NCBI RefSeq assembly: GCF_039523555.1
Contig: NZ_BAAAFN010000004.1
Span: forward strand, 186,001 to 250,000
From: Castellaniella daejeonensis
GTDB taxonomy: Bacteria > Pseudomonadota > Gammaproteobacteria > Burkholderiales > Burkholderiaceae_B
Length of the DNA: 64,000 bases
Direction of reading: 5' to 3'
The notes beneath the pieces are model-generated. The model was not told the origin of the DNA, did not search any database, and saw only the letters and a program-made list of their open reading frames with translations. Made by a program: the position numbers and the translations under genes. The stretch's first letter is position 1. Each line of letters opens with the position of its first letter. This document shows positions 8,682-15,654 of this stretch, in pieces.

Positions 8682-9601
8682 ATCACGACGTGATCGTCGT
8701 CGGCGGAAGCTACTCAGGAATGGCCGCGACCCTGCAACTGGTGCGCGCACGCAGGTCCGTGCTGGTGATTGATGCGGGCCAGCGGCGCAACCGCTTCGCC
8801 AGCCATTCACACGGATTTCTCGGTCAGGATGGCATGCCGCCAGGTGAAATCGCTGCAAACGCACGCCGCCAGCTTCAAGCCTATCCAACGCTGACCTGGC
8901 TTGAAGATCGGGTGGAAACTGTCGCCGGGCAGACGGATGAATTCACCGTCACGACGGCTGATGGCGATTCGCACCTGGGGCGACGCATTCTGTTGGCTAC
9001 GGGGGTGACCGACCAGCTTCCAGCCATCGACGGGCTCGCGCAGCGCTGGGGGAAGACGGTTTTTCACTGCCCGTACTGCCATGGCTATGAACTTGGACAA
9101 GGCCGCATTGGCATCGTCGGTGTCAGTCCGATGTCCATCCATCAGGCTGAACTGCTCACTGATTGGGGGAGTGTCACCTTGCTCGTCAACGGTGCACTGG
9201 AACTCAGTCAGGAGACCAGATCCAATTTGGAACGCCGAGGCGTGGTCATCGAAGAGGCTCGCATCGACAGGATCGAGGGGCATGCCGACGTGACGATGAT
9301 TGATGGACGGCGATTGAGCTTTGCGGGCCTGTTTGTTGCAACGCGAACCGCTCCCTCCAGCACTTTGGCCGGGACAATCGGCTGTGCACTGGAAGAAACG
9401 CCCATGGGCATCCAGATCCGCACGGATGCCGAGAGCAAGACCTCGGTGCCTGGGGTCTTTGTCTGCGGCGACGCCGCACGGGCACCGCATTCGGTGTCGC
9501 TGGCCGTGGGCAACGGTGCCATGACCGGCGCCCAGATTCACCGATCACTGCTTTGGCCCGAGACCATCGAGCCAGCGCAAGCGGAAGGCCGCGCTCGATG
9601 A
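8678..9601 (+). CDS. FAD-dependent dithiol oxidase / thioredoxin-reductase-like protein (GliT-type)
   Basis: A 307-aa two-domain flavoprotein of the thioredoxin reductase fold. The N-terminal FAD motif is VGGSYSGMAATLQL (residues 6-19). The redox-active site is CPYCHGYE. The C-terminal FAD-contact motif is GVFVCGDAA. The CxxCHG(Y/W)E pattern is the one seen in the dithiol oxidases GliT and HlmI rather than the CAxC of NADPH-dependent TrxB. The NADPH-binding loop (GGGDSA in TrxB) is replaced by GVSPMSIH, which suggests that NADPH binding is weak or lost. It probably oxidises a small-molecule dithiol with O2. It is co-transcribed with the Rrf2 regulator. Confidence 0.8.
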   Translation: MNHDVIVVGGSYSGMAATLQLVRARRSVLVIDAGQRRNRFASHSHGFLGQDGMPPGEIAANARRQLQAYPTLTWLEDRVETVAGQTDEFTVTTADGDSHLGRRILLATGVTDQLPAIDGLAQRWGKTVFHCPYCHGYELGQGRIGIVGVSPMSIHQAELLTDWGSVTLLVNGALELSQETRSNLERRGVVIEEARIDRIEGHADVTMIDGRRLSFAGLFVATRTAPSSTLAGTIGCALEETPMGIQIRTDAESKTSVPGVFVCGDAARAPHSVSLAVGNGAMTGAQIHRSLLWPETIEPAQAEGRAR

Positions 9602-9916
9602 CGTCGTTCTCCGACCCGACGGCTGTATCGGGTTATGCGGAAAGACCCGCGAGGATCGTACCGGGCCTTCCCGGGCGACCGGCGCGAGAGCAAGACCTGG
9701 CTGACCGAGGACACAGGCGTCATCGACAGCCGGGACATGCTGATGGGTGCCGCGCCGTATTTCAGGCTGGACACGGCGCAGGCCGAGGCGATCTGGGGCG
9801 AAGTGGCCCAGGCCGTGGCGGGCTGGCGTGCATTGGCCCGGGGATTGGGCCTGCGCGGCACTGACCTGCAGGATTTCGAGCCGGCCTTTGCCCAAGAGGG
9901 CGGGGCTGGTACATAA
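9602..9916 (+). pseudogene. HipA-type toxin kinase, C-terminal fragment
   Basis: This frame begins directly after the stop of the dithiol oxidase, and its last 60 residues carry the HipA C-terminal pattern: YFRLDTAQAEAIWGEV, AVAGWRALARGLGL and a final DFEPAFA. Full HipA proteins are about 420-440 residues; only the last 80-90 survive, without the kinase active site, so the fragment should be inactive. A residual ATG at 9635 could be translated but makes no sense functionally. No HipB antitoxin is present. It looks like debris at the right edge of the inserted DNA. Confidence 0.65.
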
Positions 9917-9979
9917 TCTGGCCTGATTCCGTAGCGCCAACGGAATGAACCCTTTATCAATCAACAATTCGGGTTCGGC

Positions 9980-10008
9980 GTGATGTTCCCGTCACCCGCT
10001 CCACTTCA
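9980..10008 (+). repeat. Right att-like direct repeat, tRNA-Gly 3' end
   Basis: Direct repeat of 7682-7710, differing at two positions (9983 and 9991). The core TTCCCGTCACCCGCTCCA (9986-10003) equals the 3' end of a typical tRNA-Gly. No complete tRNA is present around it. It marks the probable right boundary of the inserted DNA; the chromosomal DUF72 gene begins only 33 bases further on. Confidence 0.75.
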
Positions 10009-10041
10009 GCCCGTCCCCGCCCCGATGCCGGGACGACGCGC

Positions 10042-11121
10042 ATGCAAGGCAATCTTTTCGAAGAACCCCTTTCCCTGCCCACGGACCCGCCGGCGGCCGT
10101 AGCGGTATCCCGTGCGGATGCGGCGCCCGCCACCCGCCGTGGTGCGGCCAGGGTGCGTCCCGCGCCGGCAGGCGAGGATTGGCGCGTGCTGGCGCAGCGG
10201 CTGCCCGCGCCGTTGCGTTTCGGGGTCTCCACCTGGTCCTACCCGGGCTGGGACAAGCTGGTCTGGGACGGGGAGTATGCCCCGGGGGTTCTGTCCCGTC
10301 ATGGCCTGGAGGCCTACCACCGGCATCCGCTGCTGCGCACGGTGTGCGTGGACCGGTCCTTCTGGCGCCCGCTGACGGCGGGCCAGTATGCCGCTCATGC
10401 GGCCCAGGTCGACGACGATTTCCGCTTCGTCGTGAAATGCCCGGCCAGCGTCACCGATGCGCAGGTCCGCGGCGACGAGGGCAAGGCGCTCAGGCCGAAC
10501 CCGGACTTCCTCGATCCCCTCCTGGCCGTCGAGCGCTTCGTCCAGCCCGCGCTCGCGGGCCTGGGCGCCAGGCTTGGCGTGCTGGTCTTCCAGCTGAGTC
10601 CCCTGCTGTTGGGCTGGCTAGGCCGCCCAACGGCGCTGCTGGACGGGCTGGGCCGGATGCTGGCGGCCGTCCGGCAGGCCCTGCCGGCGCATGCCCCCGT
10701 GATCGTTGCCGTGGAAGTCCGGGACCCCGAATGCCTGGGCCAGGCGCTGGTGGACACGCTCGGGGCGCATGGCGCCACGTTCTGCCTGGGCCTGCACGGC
10801 AGGATGCCGCCGATCGAAGAGCAACTGCCCATGCTGCGCGCGCTGTGGCCGGGGCCGCTGGTCTGCCGCTGGACCCTGAATCGCATCTTCGGGCCGCATG
10901 GCTATGCCGATGCGCAGAAGAAGCACGGGCCGTTCGATGCGATCGTGAGTGAAGACCTGCACACGCGCGCCGTGTTGGCACGCACCATTCGCGGCATCGC
11001 GGGCGCGGGCCAGCCGGCCTACGTGATCGTCAGCAACGACGCCGAGGGCTGCGCGCCGCTGTCCATCCAGAAGCTCGCGCTGGCGGTCGATGCCGGGCCG
11101 CAGGACGAAAGCCGCGCATAG
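10042..11121 (+). CDS. DUF72 (YecE-like) domain protein
   Basis: A 359-aa protein with a TIM-barrel DUF72 domain after a variable N-terminal extension of about 55 residues. Family signatures are FGVSTWSYPGWDKLVWDG near residue 60, RTVCVDRSFWRPL, FVVKCP, and near the end the pattern of DUF72 strands VCRWTLN and AYVIVSNDAEGCAP. The molecular function of DUF72 is not established. Its start codon lies 33 bases beyond the right att-like repeat, so island insertion must have replaced its native upstream region. Confidence 0.85.
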   Translation: MQGNLFEEPLSLPTDPPAAVAVSRADAAPATRRGAARVRPAPAGEDWRVLAQRLPAPLRFGVSTWSYPGWDKLVWDGEYAPGVLSRHGLEAYHRHPLLRTVCVDRSFWRPLTAGQYAAHAAQVDDDFRFVVKCPASVTDAQVRGDEGKALRPNPDFLDPLLAVERFVQPALAGLGARLGVLVFQLSPLLLGWLGRPTALLDGLGRMLAAVRQALPAHAPVIVAVEVRDPECLGQALVDTLGAHGATFCLGLHGRMPPIEEQLPMLRALWPGPLVCRWTLNRIFGPHGYADAQKKHGPFDAIVSEDLHTRAVLARTIRGIAGAGQPAYVIVSNDAEGCAPLSIQKLALAVDAGPQDESRA

Positions 11122-11158
11122 CGGCCGGCCCGGCGGGAAGTGCGTGCGCGGGAAAGGC

Positions 11159-12022
11159 TCAGGCAGGTGTCTGCGCCAGCCAGTCGCGCGGCGACATCCC
11201 GACCTTTGCGGCGAATGCCCGCGACAGCGCGGATGGGTTGGCATAGCCAAGCTCTTCGGCCAGCCGCTTGATGGGATGACCTCCGCGCAGCCGGCCCTGC
11301 GCAAGCGCGATGCGCCAGTCGGCCAGGTAGTCGGCCGGCGTCTGGCCGATGACTTCCTTGAACGTGTTGGCGAACGCCGTGCGGGACATGCCGGCGCAAT
11401 CGGCCATGCGCTCCAGTGTCCACGATTCGCCGGGGGCGTCGTGCATGGCGACCAGGGCGCGAGCCAGGCGCGGATCCGACAGCCCGGTGATCAGGCCGGG
11501 GTGTACGCCGGCTTCCTGAGGATGATCCAGCAGCCAGCGCAGCAGCTGCAGCACCACCACTTCGAACAGGCGGTCGGCCAGCAGGCGCTGCCCGCAGCGC
11601 ACGCGATCGGTCTCGGCGAACAGCAGGTCCAGCGCCGCGTGCAGGCCCGGCACGCGGGCCAGCGGCACCGTGATCAGCGCAGGCAGGGCGCGCACCAGGG
11701 GGTGGCGCATGCCGCCGTCGAAGATCAGCCGCGCGCAGGTGAAGTTCGGGCCCTCGGCGGGCGGGTTGTGGAACCGGTGGGTCAGCGGGCGCGTGTAGAA
11801 CAGCAGGGTCGGTTCGTCGAAGTGCAATGACCGGGGCACGTCTCGCGCGTCGGGGTGGCTGACCTGCAGGCAGCCGCGGCGCAGGACGTGCAGGTAGCCG
11901 TGGCCTTCGCGCGCATCGAAGACGGTGAGTCCGCACAGCGCGCCCGAATGGTGCAGCTGGGCCTGGACGCGGAAGCGTTCCAGCAGGCCCGAGAGGCGAT
12001 CGATGGGAGGATTGGTCTGCAT
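11159..12022 (-). CDS. AraC-family transcriptional regulator
   Basis: A 287-aa regulator with an N-terminal cupin-type sensing domain (AraC_binding_6; features HHSGALCGLTVF, LHVLRRGCLQVSH) and a C-terminal pair of HTH motifs (about residues 190-285: LERMADCAGMSRTAFANTFK and RLAEELGYANPSALSRAF). It is divergent from the AhpD-like gene at 12132 with a 109-base shared intergenic region. This is the usual arrangement for AraC regulators that activate a neighbouring peroxidase/dehydrogenase gene, so that gene is the likely target. Confidence 0.85.
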   Translation of the reverse strand: MQTNPPIDRLSGLLERFRVQAQLHHSGALCGLTVFDAREGHGYLHVLRRGCLQVSHPDARDVPRSLHFDEPTLLFYTRPLTHRFHNPPAEGPNFTCARLIFDGGMRHPLVRALPALITVPLARVPGLHAALDLLFAETDRVRCGQRLLADRLFEVVVLQLLRWLLDHPQEAGVHPGLITGLSDPRLARALVAMHDAPGESWTLERMADCAGMSRTAFANTFKEVIGQTPADYLADWRIALAQGRLRGGHPIKRLAEELGYANPSALSRAFAAKVGMSPRDWLAQTPA

Positions 12023-12131
12023 TTGAACGAAATGGTGTTTTTTGTGTACTGATTGATCCCAATAGTACAGGCAAACCCTCCATACTGCCCATACCCAATC
12101 GTTTCAGGCAGATGTTTTCAAGGAGATCGCC

Positions 12132-12665
12132 ATGCCTCGCGTCAATATCGAGACTCAATCCGTTCCCGCCGCCAGCCAGGCTTTGCTGGCCCAGATCCAG
12201 CAGGCGTTCGGCGCCACGCCCAATATGTTCAAGGCGGTGGCCAATTCGCCCGCCGCCCTGCAGAGCATGTGGGCCGCGTTCGGCGCCCTGGGCAAGGGCA
12301 CGCTGGGAGCCCGGCTGGGAGAGCAGATCGCCGTGGCGATCGCCAACCGCAACCGCTGCGAATACTGCCTGGCCGCGCATACCGTGCTGGGCCAGAATGC
12401 CGGTGCGTCCGCTGCGGAGATGGCCGCGGCTCAGGCCGGGCAGTCCGCCGACCCGCGGACCGCCGCGGCGCTGGCTTTCGCGCTGAAGGTGGTCGAACAG
12501 CGTGCGCAGATTGGCGATGCGGATGTCGCCAGTCTGCGCGAGGCCGGCTTCAGTGATGGGCAGATCGTGGAGATCATGGCCCATGTGGCCCTGAATCTCT
12601 TCACCAACTACATCAATGTGGCGCTGGACGTGCCGGTCGATTTCCCCAGGGTTGCCCTGCGCTGA
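12132..12665 (+). CDS. Carboxymuconolactone decarboxylase/AhpD-like protein
   Basis: A 177-aa all-helical protein of the CMD/alkylhydroperoxidase AhpD family. The redox motif CEYCLAAH (about residues 75-82) has the CxxC plus following histidine used by AhpD-like peroxidases, so a peroxide-reducing or thiol-disulfide role is more likely than decarboxylation. A good ribosome binding site (AAGGAG) precedes the ATG. It is divergent from an AraC regulator, which probably controls it. The physiological substrate is unknown. Confidence 0.8.
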   Translation: MPRVNIETQSVPAASQALLAQIQQAFGATPNMFKAVANSPAALQSMWAAFGALGKGTLGARLGEQIAVAIANRNRCEYCLAAHTVLGQNAGASAAEMAAAQAGQSADPRTAAALAFALKVVEQRAQIGDADVASLREAGFSDGQIVEIMAHVALNLFTNYINVALDVPVDFPRVALR

Positions 12666-12675
12666 GCCGTGGGGG

Positions 12676-12698
12676 CGTGCCGCGGGATTCGCGGCACG
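12676..12698. terminator. Hairpin between convergent genes
   Basis: A perfect 9-bp stem (CGTGCCGCG / CGCGGCACG) with a 5-base loop lies between the convergent AhpD-like and permease genes. There is no T-tract, so intrinsic termination is uncertain. Position and symmetry suit a bidirectional transcription stop. Confidence 0.45.
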
Positions 12699-12717
12699 GG
12701 ACCGCCCGGGGGCGGCC

Positions 12718-13788
12718 CTACCCCCCGAATCCGAGGCCGATCGCCAGGCCGCCGGCGACCACGCCCAGCACGATCACGCCCAGGGCCAGGACGGCCAGTT
12801 CCGAGCGTCGGAACGACCGGCTCACCATGGCCAGCGACGGCAGGCTGACCGGCGGCAGGGTCACGAGCAGCGCAGCCGCCGGCCCCACCCCCACGCCCAG
12901 CGCCAGCAGGGCCTGGACGATGGGCACTTCGCCGGCGGTCGGAATGACGAACAGAGTGCCCACGAGGGCGGCGCCCACGATCCACACCAGGCTGTTGTCG
13001 ATGCTGAAGTCCAGCACGGGAAACAGCCAGGCGCGGGCCGCGCCCAGCAGCAGCACGAGCACCAGGTATTCCGGCAGCAGCCGCAGCGCCATGCCGGCGA
13101 AGGCCCGCGCCCAGCGCCGCAGGACCTGGCCCGGCAGGAAGAACGCGGGATCGGTGTCGGCTTCGGTTGCGCCGGTGTCGCCGGTGGGCGTGCAGTCCGT
13201 CTTGTGCATGCGGTTCAGTGCCCAGCCAACGCCCAGCACCATGACCAGGCCCAGCGCAAGACGCAGTCCGGCCCAGTGCCAGCCCAGGACGAAACCCATG
13301 AAGACCAGGGTGGCCGGATTGAGCATCGTGTTGCCCAGCCAGTAGGCGGCGGTGCCGCCCGGGGCGGCGCGGCAGTGGCGCAGCCCGTTGATCACGGGGG
13401 CGGCGCAGCAGGTGCACATCATGCTGGGAATGGACAGCAGCCCCCCGGTCACCACGCCGCCGGCATCCCGTCGGCCCAGCCAGCGTTCGATCCAGCGCGG
13501 CGGCAGCAACACCTGGATGGCGGAACCCAGCAGCAGCCCCAGCAGCAGGGCCTTCCAGATGGCCAGCCCGTAGACTTTCGCGTAGTCGAGCGCGGCATGC
13601 AGCGAGGGCGCGGGCGGGGCGTCCTGCCCGCCCGTCAGGATCGAGGCGCCGATGGAATGCGTCTGGGCGGCCACGAAGGCGCGGTCGTAGTAGGGGGCCC
13701 ATTTGACGTAGAACAGGCCGGCCAGGGCGATCAGCGCCACCAGGGCGATACCCCAGGCGGGGTGGCGGGCGGGGCGGGAAGGGCTCAA
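12718..13788 (-). CDS. ArsP/YraQ-type permease (DUF318 family)
   Basis: A 356-aa membrane protein with about eight helices. The TTG at 13788 is preferred as start because GGAGG lies 5 bases upstream and translation then enters the first helix (WGIALVALIALAGLFYV) after a short leader. The frame is open further upstream, but without domain content. The family signature SMMCTCCAAPVINGLR sits in the first half with the second-half echo IPTAGEVPIVQALLALG. Related proteins include ArsP (organoarsenical efflux) and YraQ. The cargo here is not known; no arsenic genes are adjacent. Confidence 0.75.
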   Translation of the reverse strand: MSPSRPARHPAWGIALVALIALAGLFYVKWAPYYDRAFVAAQTHSIGASILTGGQDAPPAPSLHAALDYAKVYGLAIWKALLLGLLLGSAIQVLLPPRWIERWLGRRDAGGVVTGGLLSIPSMMCTCCAAPVINGLRHCRAAPGGTAAYWLGNTMLNPATLVFMGFVLGWHWAGLRLALGLVMVLGVGWALNRMHKTDCTPTGDTGATEADTDPAFFLPGQVLRRWARAFAGMALRLLPEYLVLVLLLGAARAWLFPVLDFSIDNSLVWIVGAALVGTLFVIPTAGEVPIVQALLALGVGVGPAAALLVTLPPVSLPSLAMVSRSFRRSELAVLALGVIVLGVVAGGLAIGLGFGG

Positions 13789-14009
13789 CGCGGCCTCCGT
13801 GAAGAAAGACGGCGGGCGGGCGATGCGGACAGGCGAATCATGGGGATGGTCGAATGGCGTGAAGCCGAAATCATAAACCCGTGGCAGCCCCTGGTGCACG
13901 GCCCGATGCGCGGCACGGCCCGGTCCGGATGGTGTATTCCCGGATCCGCTTCTACAATCTTCAAACTGCAATTATCCAAGCCCAGCCCTTTCGTTTCCCG
14001 GAGCATTCC

Positions 14010-14435
14010 ATGAGCCTGTCCCCCTTCCATCTGGCCATCCCTGTGTACGACCTGCCTGCCGCCCGCCGCTTCTACGGCGAGGTCTTCGGCCTGGAAGAAG
14101 GCCGGTCCAGCGCGCAGTGGGTGGATTTCAACTTCTACGGCCACCAGCTCGTGATCCACGAGCATCCCCGGACGGCATCCCAGGAAAACGCCCACACCAA
14201 TCCGGTGGACGGACACGACGTGCCGGTGCCGCATTTCGGCATCGTCCTGGAATGGGATCAATGGGAAGCCCTGGCGGAACGCCTGAAGTCCTTCGGTACG
14301 AAGTTCGTCATCGAGCCCTATGTGCGCTTCAAGGGCCAGGTGGGCGAGCAGGCGACCATGTTCCTGCTCGATCCCTGCGGCAATGCCCTGGAATTCAAGG
14401 CGTTCAAGGATCTGGGCCAACTGTTCGCCAAGTAA
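14010..14435 (+). CDS. VOC (glyoxalase/bleomycin resistance fold) family protein
   Basis: A 141-aa single VOC domain. It starts at ATG 14010 (MSLSPFHLAIPVYDLPAARR), which matches the family N-terminus; the longer open frame upstream is intergenic. Conserved positions visible are HLAIPV, RFYGEVFGLEEG, HFGIVLEWDQWEAL and LLDPCGNALEFKAF. The two HxE-type metal-ligand regions are therefore present. The substrate is unknown. It stands alone between the divergent permease and the SbcD-like gene. Confidence 0.8.
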   Translation: MSLSPFHLAIPVYDLPAARRFYGEVFGLEEGRSSAQWVDFNFYGHQLVIHEHPRTASQENAHTNPVDGHDVPVPHFGIVLEWDQWEALAERLKSFGTKFVIEPYVRFKGQVGEQATMFLLDPCGNALEFKAFKDLGQLFAK

Positions 14436-14526
14436 GGCCCGGCTCGTGCGTGACCCGGGCATTCGGGTCGCGCGCGGCGCCTGCGGGCTTTGACTCGGGG
14501 CCGGGTCCGGTGTCAATATCCCGGCC

Positions 14527-15654
14527 ATGCCCAGATTCCTGCACACCGCCGATTGGCAGATCGGCCGCCAGTACGGCCGTTTCGTCCCCGAAGACGCCGC
14601 GGTCCTGGCCGAGGCCCGCTTCGGCGCGGTCGAGCGCATCGCCGCGCTGGCCGCGCGCGAGCAGGTCGATGCCGTCCTGGTGGCGGGCGATGTGTTCGAT
14701 GCCCAGGCGGTGTCGGACCGCACCATCCGCCGCCTGTTCAATGCGCTGGGGGGCTACCGGGGCCCCTGGATCCTGATCCCCGGCAACCATGATGCCGCCC
14801 TGGCCGAAAGCGTCTGGACCCGCGCGCAGCGGCTGGGCGCAGTGCCCGACCATGCGCACCTGCTGCTGGAGCCGGGCGTGCGCGCGTTTCCCGATCTGGG
14901 GTTCGCCGTGCTGGCGGCGCCCCTGACCCAGCGGCAGACGCACGGCGATCTCACGGCGTGGTTCGACGCGGCGGAAACGCCCGAAGGGCTGGCGCGCATC
15001 GGGTTGGCGCACGGCAGTGTTCAGGGCATCCTGGCCGAGGACATCGATTCACCCAATCCGATTGCCCCGGACCGGGCGCGGCGCGCGCGGCTGGATTATC
15101 TGGCGCTGGGCGACTGGCATGGCTTCAAGCAGGTCGACGAACGGACCGTATACAGCGGCACGCCGGAGCCCGAGCGTTTCCGCGACAATGACCCGGGCCG
15201 GGTCGTGCGGGTGCATGTGCCGGGCCCCGGGCAGGCGCCGGTGGTGGAGCCCCTGGAGATCGGCCGGTACCACTGGTTGGCCTGGGATGCGACCTTGTCG
15301 GTCGCTTCCGACCTGGACGTGCTCGTCGAGCGCCTGGATGGCCTGCCACCCGATACCGTGCTGGACCTGACGCTGGCCGGGGCCATCGACCTGGCGGGCG
15401 AGCAGCGCCTGGAACAGGCCCTGTCCGTGGTCCAGGGGCGCTGCCGCAGCCTGCAGGTCCATAGGGCGGGCCTGCGGCTGGAGCCCACCGACGAGGACAT
15501 GGCCGCCTTGCAGGCCGACGGCTACGTGGGCGACGTGATCGCGCAGTTGCGGCAGCGGCAGGACGCGGCCGCCGGCGAGCCGTCCGACACGGCGCGCGAG
15601 GCGCTGGCGATTCTGGCCCGGCTGCTGGGCGACCGGGCGGGAGAGCGCGCATGA
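14527..15654 (+). CDS. SbcD/Mre11-like metallophosphoesterase (YhaO-type)
   Basis: A 375-aa DNA repair nuclease subunit. Calcineurin-like phosphoesterase motifs are in order: FLHTADWQIG (D and H of block 1), VLVAGDVFDAQ (block 2), LIPGNHDAAL (GNHD, block 3), GLAHGSV and LALGDWHGF (H metal ligands). The C-terminal part is the capping domain. Its stop overlaps the start of the next gene by 4 bases (ATGA), forming an SbcD-SbcC-like pair. Such complexes open and trim DNA ends and hairpins. The length is shorter than Mre11 and close to the Gram-positive YhaO type. Confidence 0.88.
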   Translation: MPRFLHTADWQIGRQYGRFVPEDAAVLAEARFGAVERIAALAAREQVDAVLVAGDVFDAQAVSDRTIRRLFNALGGYRGPWILIPGNHDAALAESVWTRAQRLGAVPDHAHLLLEPGVRAFPDLGFAVLAAPLTQRQTHGDLTAWFDAAETPEGLARIGLAHGSVQGILAEDIDSPNPIAPDRARRARLDYLALGDWHGFKQVDERTVYSGTPEPERFRDNDPGRVVRVHVPGPGQAPVVEPLEIGRYHWLAWDATLSVASDLDVLVERLDGLPPDTVLDLTLAGAIDLAGEQRLEQALSVVQGRCRSLQVHRAGLRLEPTDEDMAALQADGYVGDVIAQLRQRQDAAAGEPSDTAREALAILARLLGDRAGERA

